From positions 1 to 6,808 of the forward strand of contig JALXCE010000130.1 of NCBI GenBank assembly GCA_026991055.1: a DNA stretch of 6,808 bases, written 5' to 3'. The position numbers were made by a program, and so were the translations under genes. Position 1 is the stretch's first letter, and each line of letters opens with the position of its first letter. The stretch is from Caldifarciminota bacterium (lineage in GTDB: Bacteria; Hydrothermota; Hydrothermia; B15-G9; WFZT01). Below are positions 1 to 4,712 of this stretch, piece by piece. Below the pieces are notes generated by a model, which saw only the letters and a program-made list of their open reading frames with translations, was not told where the DNA came from and did no database searches.

Positions 1-867
1 ATAAACGAGGCCAAATCCAGTAAGTGTTAATTCCGCAAGGGTGACAACAAGCCTGGCGAGTACTGAGATAAATGATGCCATGTATCCCGGAGTGGATTTT
101 GCCAGAAGATAAGCCATTACTCCTTCTCTAATTCCAAGCCCCCCGGGCACAAAAATGGCAAAAAGCCCGACAAGATACGATGAAACATAGACCTTCGCAG
201 ACTCAAGAATATTCAGTGGCCAGTTTGGAAGAATCGACATAAGGAGCAAATTGAAGGACAACCCGAAAACAAGCCAGCCAATCAGATAGAGAAATGTTAC
301 AAAAAGTGTGTCCCTCATGGTGAGGTCAACGTGAACTATATTCTTTTTGGTCCATTTTCTTAAAACATCGAGAATCATATTGAGGAATTTCGGGTAAATG
401 AAAATCAGTGAAAAAGCAATGAAAATTGTGACAAAAACAGGTGCCACGTGCGTTTTTATAATGGAGAATGAGATCACGAGACCGGCTATAATTGTCAAAA
501 TCTGGCCCATCAATGACGCCGTAATCGAAACGTCATAGTTAATCCCGAGCTTCTTCGCAATATAGACAATCCCAACAAACTGCCATCCTTTACCAGGAAT
601 GTATTTCCCGAGCGTCGAAACAGCCCAGATGGAAATAGATGCAGGTAAAGTTACAACCGCTTTAAGCTTTTTTAGCAGGATAAACCAGATGCCCGTCATA
701 AAGAGATTGGCCACAACAAATGACAGATACGACAGGGCAAGGTAGAGGTAATTCGTTTTTACTGCATATCCTTTAATGAGGCTCCAGTTTTTGTAAATGT
801 CCTTGAGAAGGTAGTATGCGATAATGACCGGTATAAGGAGAAGGAGAAATTTAAGGACCCTTTTCAT
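1..867 (-). CDS. Lysylphosphatidylglycerol synthase TM region / flippase-like membrane protein (C-terminus missing)
   Basis: The reading frame is open from ATG at 867 to the window edge: 289 residues, no stop, so the C-terminus is missing. Seen: a highly hydrophobic protein with about seven or eight membrane segments. The first starts within a short basic N-terminus (MKRVLKFLLLLIPVIIAYY, residues 1-19). Motif GKYIPGKGWQ lies at 87-96 and PGGLGIREG at 241-249; both are hallmarks of the UPF0104/LPG_synthase_TM family. Known family: the membrane half of MprF (lipid flipping) and many stand-alone homologues near lipid or glycan genes; the role of most stand-alone members is not established. No soluble aminoacyl-transferase domain is visible, but the end is cut. 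Usual length is about 300-340, so roughly 20-50 residues are lost. It is divergent from the thi unit. The start codon follows AGG with 4-nt spacing. Family call is firm; substrate unknown. Confidence 0.88.
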   Translation of the reverse strand, partial: MKRVLKFLLLLIPVIIAYYLLKDIYKNWSLIKGYAVKTNYLYLALSYLSFVVANLFMTGIWFILLKKLKAVVTLPASISIWAVSTLGKYIPGKGWQFVGIVYIAKKLGINYDVSITASLMGQILTIIAGLVISFSIIKTHVAPVFVTIFIAFSLIFIYPKFLNMILDVLRKWTKKNIVHVDLTMRDTLFVTFLYLIGWLVFGLSFNLLLMSILPNWPLNILESAKVYVSSYLVGLFAIFVPGGLGIREGVMAYLLAKSTPGYMASFISVLARLVVTLAELTLTGFGLVY

Positions 868-868
868 A

Positions 869-888
869 AGACCTAAAATATAAGGTCT
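869..888 (-). promoter_or_regulatory. Inverted repeat covering the RBS of the membrane-protein gene
   Basis: AGACCT (869-874) and AGGTCT (883-888) form a perfect 6-bp inverted repeat around an 8-base A/T loop. On the minus strand the second arm contains the AGG that serves as Shine-Dalgarno, 4 nt before the ATG at 867. As RNA the hairpin would hide the ribosome binding site; as DNA it could be an operator. The pairing is seen; the role is inferred. A 6-bp repeat can also arise by chance. Confidence 0.4.
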
Positions 889-981
889 AAGCCGTAAAAT
901 TGACCATAAACCTATGAACCTGTTTGAAAATAATTTACCACTTAAATCTCATGTGGTGAAGTGCGTGGAGAGAGTAAAAGT

Positions 982-997
982 GTCTTTTCTAAAAGAC
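982..997. repeat. 16-bp palindrome, possible operator
   Basis: GTCTTTT (982-988) and AAAAGAC (991-997) are perfect 7-base inverted arms with a 2-base centre. The palindrome sits about 115 bases upstream of the minus-strand membrane-protein start, a plausible place for a regulator site. As RNA the 2-base loop is too tight for the full stem, so a protein-binding DNA site is the better reading. No regulator gene is in the window. Weak evidence. Confidence 0.3.
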
Positions 998-1017
998 CAG
1001 TGGTTCAGCATTTTTCA

Positions 1018-1137
1018 CCCTCCATTCCCTTGGGAGGGCTAGGGTGGAATGGGTTTACATCTTGATTTTTTAAATTTCAAGCGGAAAGCCCCCTCCCTTT
1101 AATTCCTCCCCCACAGGCTTTGCTTGTAGGGGAGGGA
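1018..1137. repeat. Palindromic repeat module I, copy 1
   Basis: This module holds two hairpins. The first, at 1018-1052, has alternative pairings: CCCTCC 1018-1023 with GGAGGG 1033-1038, or CCATTCC 1022-1028 with GGAATGG 1046-1052. The second, at 1105-1135, is longer: CCTCCCC pairs with GGGGAGG, and after one C-A mismatch an inner stem ACAGGC/GCTTGT closes a TTT loop. Between them runs an A/T-rich linker followed by TTTCAAGCGGAAAG and CCCCCTCCC. The same order (GGGAGGGCT-GGGTG, A/T linker, TTTCA-GCGGAA-GCCCCCTCCC, second hairpin) recurs at 4078-4198, and its first part at 4491-4571. It resembles REP/BIME-like intergenic repeats. No transposase accompanies it. Confidence 0.75.
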
Positions 1138-1268
1138 GATTACTTTTGTTGCATAGGGGGTTCACAAGCTCCGCTTGTTAAGAAAGTTCTTCCTTGTGTT
1201 CTCAATAGCAACTCGCCCGGGCTTCGGACTTAGATTGTATATCCAATTAGCCTCGCATCCAAAAACTT

Positions 1269-1415
1269 CCTCTCCCCGCATAAATTATTTGCGGGGAGAG
1301 GTTAGGTGAGGGGTAACATTTGACATTTTTCCATATAAAAGTCTAAAAAGAACCTTTTGGTGCTCCACTTTGAATAGAGCTGCCTCATACGCAAAAAAGA
1401 AATCTTCTCCCCGCG
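1269..1415. repeat. Palindromic repeat module II, copy 1 (right end truncated)
   Basis: The module opens with a perfect 11-bp hairpin: CCTCTCCCCGC (1269-1279) and GCGGGGAGAGG (1291-1301) around an A/T loop of 11 bases. A non-palindromic body follows. It includes GGTGAGGGGTAACATTT, then CCATATAAAAGTCTAAAAAG (1331-1350) and ACGCAAAAAAGAAATCTTC (1389-1407). These blocks recur with few changes at 4255-4274 and 4318-4335. In the second copy the last block runs into a complete TCTCCCCGC hairpin; here only the left arm (1406-1415) remains. The repeat therefore breaks off about 60 bases before the thi promoter. Same orientation as the copy beyond thiY. Confidence 0.75.
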
Positions 1416-1475
1416 CAGAAATACTTGAGGGTGATTCAGGTGGTGGGCCAACACAGTATTCCAGTTGCCCTTTCA

Positions 1476-1504
1476 TTGACAGGTCTTTGAATGGTAAGTA
1501 TATT
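1476..1504 (+). promoter_or_regulatory. Sigma-70-type promoter of the thi operon
   Basis: A consensus -35 box TTGACA (1476-1481) is separated by exactly 17 bases from TATATT (1499-1504), five of six matches to the -10 consensus. Transcription would start near 1511, only a few bases before the first paired base of the TPP aptamer at 1514. The RNA would thus begin with the riboswitch, as expected for a riboswitch-led operon. Sequence match and position agree well; activity is inferred. Confidence 0.85.
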
Positions 1505-1513
1505 AGAAATTCA

Positions 1514-1606
1514 GGCACCGGGGGAGCTGGCGAAAGCTGGCTGAGAAGGCCCGCTGGGCCGACCCCTTGAACCTGAACCGGGTAATGCCGGCGGAGGGAA
1601 GGTGCC
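1514..1606 (+). promoter_or_regulatory. TPP riboswitch (THI element)
   Basis: This is a complete thiamin pyrophosphate aptamer. P1 is a perfect 6-bp stem, GGCACC 1514-1519 with GGTGCC 1601-1606. P2 pairs GGGG 1521-1524 with CCCC 1563-1566. The conserved CTGAGA is at 1541-1546, after the P3 strand. An optional P3a hairpin follows (GGCCC 1548-1552, loop GCT, GGGCC 1556-1560). The second arm shows CTTGAACCTGA, then P5 CCGG 1578-1581 with CCGG 1588-1591 enclosing GTAATG, then the invariant CGGAGGGAA up to 1600. In this family CTGAGA binds the pyrimidine ring and the P4/P5 side binds the pyrophosphate. TPP binding normally lowers expression of the downstream gene, here the thiZXY transporter. Confidence 0.97.
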
Positions 1607-1653
1607 TTGAACAACCCTCCAAATCCAACCGGCTCCCGCGGAAAAAGCGTTTC
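1587..1653 (+). promoter_or_regulatory. Candidate riboswitch expression platform and weak thiZ RBS
   Basis: Only 47 bases separate the aptamer from the thiZ ATG. They hold no hairpin followed by a U-run, so termination control is unlikely and translational control more plausible. Two segments here complement the 3' half of the aptamer: GGAGGG 1593-1598 with CCCTCC 1615-1620, and GCCGG 1587-1591 with CCGGC 1629-1633. That pairing would disrupt P4/P5 and so exclude TPP binding. The Shine-Dalgarno is poor (GGAA at 1640-1643, about 10 nt before the ATG), and GAAA 1641-1644 can pair weakly with TTTC 1650-1653. Pairings are seen; the switching mechanism is inferred. Confidence 0.45.
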
Positions 1654-2421
1654 ATGCAGATAGAGGTTAAAAATCTTAGCAAGTCCTACAGGGTGAACGG
1701 GGCTGAGTTGAATGTTCTGGATGATATTTCTTTCTCCGTTAATTCAAAGGAATTTCTGACTATCATCGGCCCCTCTGGATGCGGGAAATCCACCATCCTC
1801 AATATACTCGCAGGATTTGTGCCCAAAGACGGGGGAGAAATCAAACTTGACGGTAAAAAGGTTGAAAATCTCCAGAAAATTGCAGCTTATATGGTTCAAA
1901 AAGATCTCCTGATGCCCTGGAGAACCGTAATAGGCAACACCATCCTTGGACCTGAAATTGAGGGGCAGGACATGAAAAAAGCTAAGGAAGAAGCCATTTC
2001 ACTTCTGGATAGCTTCGGCCTTGGTGGATTTTACAACTCATATCCATCAGAGCTATCCGGTGGTATGAGGCAAAGGGTAGCCCTTGCGAGAACCCTCATG
2101 TTCAAGCGTCCACTCCTTCTCCTTGACGAGCCATTTGGTGCCCTTGATGCCATGACAAGATTTGTGATGCAAAACCTGCTCCTCAGGGTCTGGAAAAAGT
2201 ACGAGAAAACAGTCGTTCTCGTTACTCATGATATTGATGAAGCCCTTTTACTCTCAGATAGGATTATTGTTCTCTCATCCAGGCCAGCAAGAATAAAATC
2301 TACTTACACCATCGAACAACCGCGTCCAAGAGACCTGAGTGCCCTTGCTACAATCAAAAAGAAAATTTTTGACGAATTGAAAGAAGAGATCGGGAGCGTC
2401 TTTGGGAATGGTTCGATATAA
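1654..2421 (+). CDS. thiZ: Thiamin-precursor ABC transporter, ATP-binding protein ThiZ
   Basis: This 255-residue ATPase powers uptake of a thiamin pyrimidine precursor from the cytoplasmic face of ThiX. All ABC motifs are present: Walker A GPSGCGKST at 39-47, Q-loop Gln82 in MVQKDLLMPWRTV, signature LSGGMRQR at 134-141, Walker B LLLLDEP at 154-160 with catalytic Glu159, D-loop ALDA at 163-166, and switch His192 in VTHDIDEA. The MPWRTV element after the Q-loop is typical of the nitrate/taurine/ThiZ-type ATPases. The frame stays open upstream to a TTG at 1567, but that lies inside the riboswitch, so ATG 1654 (MQIEVKNLSKSY) is chosen. The stop overlaps the next gene. The family alone fits taurine or nitrate transport equally well; the riboswitch and ThiY decide the substrate class. 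Confidence 0.93.
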   Translation: MQIEVKNLSKSYRVNGAELNVLDDISFSVNSKEFLTIIGPSGCGKSTILNILAGFVPKDGGEIKLDGKKVENLQKIAAYMVQKDLLMPWRTVIGNTILGPEIEGQDMKKAKEEAISLLDSFGLGGFYNSYPSELSGGMRQRVALARTLMFKRPLLLLDEPFGALDAMTRFVMQNLLLRVWKKYEKTVVLVTHDIDEALLLSDRIIVLSSRPARIKSTYTIEQPRPRDLSALATIKKKIFDELKEEIGSVFGNGSI

Positions 2422-3148
2422 AAACTCTCTCATACTCATAATACTCATACTCGTCCTCTGGGAAGTGCTCGTGAGAATTTTTAACATACCGGTTTACATC
2501 CTGCCCACTCCTTCAAAAATTTTTGGAACAATTGTTAACTCATCTCCCCTACTTCTCAAGCACAGTTATTACACTTTGACAGAGATGATCCTGGGATTTG
2601 CCCTTGCATTCGTAGTGGGGGTCACGCTGGCCTATCTTATGTTTAAGTTTCCGGCTGTTGAAAGGGCCTTTTATCCCATCATCATTGGCTCCCAGTCCAT
2701 CCCCGTTTTTGCAATTGCACCCCTTCTGGTCATCTGGTTTGGATATGGCCTCAGTTCAAAAGTGGTAATGACCTCGCTGATTGTTTTCTTTCCTATCACA
2801 GTAAACTCCCTTGATGGGCTAAAATCAGCAGACCCTGACATTGTTAAACTCTTTGAGCTTTTGGGGGCAAGTGATTTTCAAATTCTTACAAAAGTGAGAA
2901 TCCCATCGGCACTGCCCTTCATTATGACTGGCTCAAAGATAGGTATATCTGTTTCAACCATCGGAGCTGTCATTGGTGAATGGGTGGGAGCCCGCTACGG
3001 GCTTGGATATTTAATGCTCCACGCAAACGCGCAGCTCAGGGTTGACCTCATTTTCGCAGCAATTTTTTATTTAACAGTGATGGGAGTAGGACTTTTCTCA
3101 CTCGTTTCATACCTTGAAAAAGTTTTAATGCCATGGAAAAGGAGGTAA
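2408..3148 (+). CDS. thiX: Thiamin-precursor ABC transporter, permease ThiX
   Basis: A 246-residue inner-membrane permease (BPD_transp_1/SsuC-like fold) that forms the channel, presumably as a dimer with two ThiZ subunits. About six membrane segments are visible, near residues 7-25, 57-79, 92-112, 119-135, 177-195 and 213-236. Between the fourth and fifth lies the cytoplasmic EAA-type loop (ELLGASDFQILTKVRIPSALP, about 150-170), which docks on the ATPase. The segment GEWVGARYGLGYLM is characteristic of this permease group. Start: ATG 2408, overlapping thiZ by 14 bases, which suggests translational coupling. A TTG at 2402 would add two residues and stands 5 nt after GGAG (2393-2396), so it cannot be excluded. 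The stop codon abuts the thiY ribosome site. Confidence 0.92.
   Translation: MVRYKNSLILIILILVLWEVLVRIFNIPVYILPTPSKIFGTIVNSSPLLLKHSYYTLTEMILGFALAFVVGVTLAYLMFKFPAVERAFYPIIIGSQSIPVFAIAPLLVIWFGYGLSSKVVMTSLIVFFPITVNSLDGLKSADPDIVKLFELLGASDFQILTKVRIPSALPFIMTGSKIGISVSTIGAVIGEWVGARYGLGYLMLHANAQLRVDLIFAAIFYLTVMGVGLFSLVSYLEKVLMPWKRR
3141..3145 (+). promoter_or_regulatory. Strong ribosome binding site of thiY
   Basis: GGAGG (3141-3145, in the context AAAAGGAGGTAA) stands 7 nt before ATG 3153 and overlaps the last codons of thiX. It is far stronger than the sites of thiZ and thiX. This suits a binding protein needed in excess over the membrane parts and fixes the thiY start. Confidence 0.85.
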
Positions 3149-3152
3149 AAGT

Positions 3153-4067
3153 ATGCTGGGAATCGCATTGAGCGTAATAATTTCGCTGACAAAAGTCTCT
3201 CTAATGCTTGATTGGTTTCCAAATGCTGACCACGTGCCCATTTACGTGGCTCAGCAGAAAGGGATATTTGAAAAGCATGGTCTGAAGGTGGACATACTTA
3301 TTCCAGCAGAAACAGCGGATCCGCTAAAAATCGCTGCAACAGGAAAAGTTGATATAGCCATCAACTACATGCCTGAAGTTATCATTGCCCGCTCAGAAGG
3401 CCTGAAGGTGAAATCAATCGGTGTCCTCGTCGAGCATCCCTTAATTACTGTTTTATACCTCAAGGAGAGTGGAATAAAAACCCCGGCAGATTTAAAGGGC
3501 AAAAGAATAGGGTATGCCGTGCCGCATTTGCAGGAAATTTTGTTCCGGGCCTTTGCGAGGTACAACGGACTTAAGGACAGCGATTATGAGCTGATCAACA
3601 TAGGGTTCAACATTACACCATCCCTTCTGACCCACAAGGTGGACGCAGTGATCGGTGCTTACAGGAATTATGAGAAAAACGAGGTTGAGCTTGAAGGGAA
3701 AGAGCCCGGTGTTTTTCTTCTCGAGAAAAATGGAATACCGGACTTTTATGAGCTTGTCTTTATCTCATCCGATAAGAAGATTGAGGAAAAGAGGGATGCT
3801 TTGAAAAGGTTTGTCATGGCCATTAATGAGGCTATCAAATGGACGAGGGAAAATCCTGAGAAGGCCCTTGAACTGTATTTCAAGGCAAATCCGGATGTAA
3901 GAAAAAAGCTTGATCAAAAGGCTTTTTATGACACCATTGATTTATATGCGCATTCTCAGGTGCAATCTTATGAGAAATGGGATAAATTCATAAAATTTTC
4001 CCTCAAGGAGGGGATTATTAAAAAACCTGTGAGACCTGAGGATGTATTTGTGAATCTTGTTAAATAG
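3153..4067 (+). CDS. thiY: Thiamin-precursor ABC transporter, substrate-binding protein ThiY (NMT1/THI5-like)
   Basis: A 304-residue periplasmic or surface binding protein of the NMT1/THI5-like fold that delivers a pyrimidine precursor to ThiX. Family marks: LMLDWFPNADHVPIYVAQQKG (residues 17-37), GKVDIAINYMPEV, the inter-lobe stretch LKGKRIGYAVP, and NITPSLLTHKVDAVIGAYRNYE, which closely matches known ThiY proteins. It contains no cysteine at all, so it lacks the Cys-rich iron motif of the yeast THI5 enzyme and should bind rather than synthesise. Characterised ThiY binds formylaminopyrimidine; related proteins are proposed to take HMP. The N-terminus is a short hydrophobic stretch (MLGIALSVIISLTK) with no basic residue before it and no lipobox Cys, an unusually minimal export signal. 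Last gene of the unit; the TAG is followed 10 bases on by a GC-rich hairpin. Confidence 0.93.
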   Translation: MLGIALSVIISLTKVSLMLDWFPNADHVPIYVAQQKGIFEKHGLKVDILIPAETADPLKIAATGKVDIAINYMPEVIIARSEGLKVKSIGVLVEHPLITVLYLKESGIKTPADLKGKRIGYAVPHLQEILFRAFARYNGLKDSDYELINIGFNITPSLLTHKVDAVIGAYRNYEKNEVELEGKEPGVFLLEKNGIPDFYELVFISSDKKIEEKRDALKRFVMAINEAIKWTRENPEKALELYFKANPDVRKKLDQKAFYDTIDLYAHSQVQSYEKWDKFIKFSLKEGIIKKPVRPEDVFVNLVK

Positions 4068-4077
4068 ATGGTTGCCT

Positions 4078-4102
4078 CCCTCTCCCGCTTTGCGGGAGAG
4101 GG
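4078..4102 (+). terminator. Hairpin directly after thiY, possible thi-operon 3' end
   Basis: CCCTCTCCCGC (4078-4088) and GCGGGAGAGGG (4092-4102) form a perfect 11-bp stem with a TTT loop, 10 bases after the thiY stop. The T-rich stretch (TTTAAATTTTTAATTTTT) begins only about 12 bases after the stem, so this is not a textbook intrinsic terminator. It is also the first hairpin of repeat module I, copy 2. It may still mark or protect the mRNA end. Confidence 0.5.
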
Positions 4103-4198
4103 CTGGGGTGAGGGTTTAAATTTTTAATTTTTGAGATTTCAGGCGGAATGCCCCCTCCCTGAATCCCTCCCCCACTTGCACAGCAAGCGGGGGAGGGA
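4078..4198. repeat. Palindromic repeat module I, copy 2
   Basis: Same order as copy 1: a GC hairpin ending GGGCTGGGGTGAGGG, an A/T-rich linker, ATTTCAGGCGGAATGCCCCCTC, and a second hairpin. The second hairpin pairs TCCCTCCCCC (4164-4173) with GGGGGAGGGA (4189-4198), then after an A-C mismatch CTTG (4175-4178) with CAAG (4184-4187), loop CACAG. A TTTTTT run at 4202-4207 follows closely, so this hairpin could end transcripts of the plus strand. The CCCTCTCCC/GGGAGAGGG plus CTGGGGTGAGGG pattern resembles REP-like repeats I know from varied bacterial genomes; that resemblance is from memory. Confidence 0.75.
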
Positions 4199-4254
4199 AA
4201 GTTTTTTGAGGTTGCGGGTAGAAGACAGGTGAAAGGCTACAACTGAAATTACTT

Positions 4255-4390
4255 CCATATAAATGTCTGAAAAGAATATTTGGGGGTCACTTTTGGACCA
4301 GCTCTTTACCACCTCTCACGCAAAAAGAAATCTTCCTCTCCCCGCATAAATTCATTGCGGGGAGAAGAAAAAGGTGAGGGTCAACATTTA
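4255..4390. repeat. Palindromic repeat module II, copy 2
   Basis: Related to 1269-1415. CCATATAAATGTCTGAAAAG (4255-4274) differs from its partner at 1331-1350 by two bases. ACGCAAAAAGAAATCTTC (4318-4335) lacks one A relative to 1389-1407. It leads into an intact hairpin, TCTCCCCGC (4337-4345) with GCGGGGAGA (4357-4365), loop ATAAATTCATT. After it GGTGAGGGTCAACATTT resembles the GGTGAGGGGTAACATTT that follows the hairpin of copy 1. The stretch between the two conserved blocks has diverged more. The module thus seems to run hairpin, body, hairpin. Confidence 0.72.
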
Positions 4391-4410
4391 AAAATTTCTT
4401 CACCATTCTC

Positions 4411-4442
4411 CCCTAACCCCTCCTTCCTCAAGGAAGGAGGGG
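4411..4442. repeat. GC-rich hairpin of the repeat cluster
   Basis: CCCCTCCTTCCT (4417-4428) and AGGAAGGAGGGG (4431-4442) are perfect 12-base arms around only CA, so as RNA the loop would open to about TCAA. The preceding CCCCTAA matches the reverse of the TTAGG element that follows other hairpins here, which suggests this unit lies in the opposite orientation to its neighbours. Confidence 0.6.
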
Positions 4443-4490
4443 AATTTGGGTAAAAGTTTCACCCTTGCTGGCTTAACCGCTTATAGAACT

Positions 4491-4571
4491 CCCTCCCTTC
4501 CCTTTGGGAAGGGAGGGCTGGGGTGGAATGGGCAAGGATTTACATTTTAAATTTTTATAATTCTCAAGCAG
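4491..4571. repeat. Palindromic repeat module I, copy 3 (first half)
   Basis: CCCTCCCTTCCC (4491-4502) and GGGAAGGGAGGG (4506-4517) form a perfect 12-bp stem with a TTT loop. CTGGGGTGGAATGGG follows, nearly identical to CTAGGGTGGAATGGG of copy 1 (1039-1053), then TTTACAT, an A/T-rich linker and TCAAGCAGAAAG, again like copy 1. After that the likeness fades (ACTCCTCCTACCC) and the second hairpin is missing, so this copy is decayed or shortened. Confidence 0.7.
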
Positions 4572-4640
4572 AAAGACTCCTCCTACCCTTCTCTTAACAA
4601 CTTCTCAAGCAGGATTGTGTAAGAACTAAGGTCAAATTTC

Positions 4641-4685
4641 AAGGGGGTGGCGTGAAGTAGCGTAGCTGCTTCACGCCACCCCCTT
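4641..4685. terminator. Strong bidirectional hairpin between convergent thiY and ppdK
   Basis: A 17-bp perfect stem (4641-4657 with 4669-4685; GGGGGTGGCGTGAAG against CTTCACGCCACCCCC) extends by a T-G, an A-T and a G-C pair to about 20 bp with a CGTAG loop. It ends 27 bases beyond the ppdK stop. The flanks are A/T-rich in both directions, though without a long T-run (TTTACTTAAAATT on plus; TTGAAATTTG on minus). Its place between convergent genes and the stem stability make a two-way terminator or mRNA 3'-end stabiliser the best reading. Confidence 0.75.
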
Positions 4686-4712
4686 TACTTAAAATTCAAT
4701 CAATTTTCCAGC

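Larger units (their letters stand above)
868..1475. other. Divergent intergenic region without genes
   Basis: About 600 bases lie between the divergent membrane-protein gene and the thi promoter. I see no convincing gene here. The stretch nearest the minus-strand gene (868-1010) is A/T-rich and should hold its promoter, but no clear -35/-10 pair stands out. From 1018 to 1415 it is built of GC-rich palindromic repeat modules listed separately. Between modules, 1164-1178 forms a small hairpin (ACAAGC, loop TCC, GCTTGT). The stretch 1180-1265 holds nothing I recognise beyond the short palindrome GCCCGGGC at 1215-1222. Confidence 0.7.
4068..4712. other. Convergent intergenic region filled with palindromic repeats
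   Basis: About 645 bases lie between the ends of thiY and ppdK, with no supported gene. The region is almost wholly inverted-repeat material: five successive GC-rich hairpins (4078-4102, 4164-4198, 4337-4365, 4417-4442, 4491-4517) joined by A/T-rich linkers, then the strong hairpin at 4641-4685. Only about 4200-4250, 4443-4490 and 4572-4640 look non-repetitive. An 11-base direct repeat TTCTCAAGCAG occurs at 4561-4571 and 4602-4612. Confidence 0.75.

Noticed and set aside
1370..1570. 66-codon open frame on the plus strand before thiZ
   Set aside because: It runs through promoter and riboswitch and ends inside the aptamer; chance frame.
1285..1614. 109-codon open frame on the minus strand across repeat and riboswitch
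   Set aside because: It covers a palindromic repeat, the thi promoter and the antisense of the aptamer; the composition is low quality and no family is recognisable.
1567..1653. N-terminal extension of ThiZ by 29 residues from a TTG at 1567
   Set aside because: The extension is encoded by the TPP aptamer itself and has no family likeness; ATG 1654 gives the normal ThiZ N-terminus.
3153..4067. THI5-type HMP-phosphate synthase instead of a binding protein
   Set aside because: The protein has no cysteine, so it lacks the iron-binding Cys motif of THI5, and it follows ABC ATPase and permease genes.
4078..4517. CRISPR-like array from regularly repeated GC-rich units
   Set aside because: The repeats differ in sequence and spacing, the units are hairpins with A/T linkers, and there are no constant repeats with unique spacers of equal size.
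4078..4685. Small structured non-coding RNA gene or tRNA in the convergent region
   Set aside because: No promoter, tRNA cloverleaf or known RNA motif is visible; the hairpins are explained by repeat modules and a terminator.
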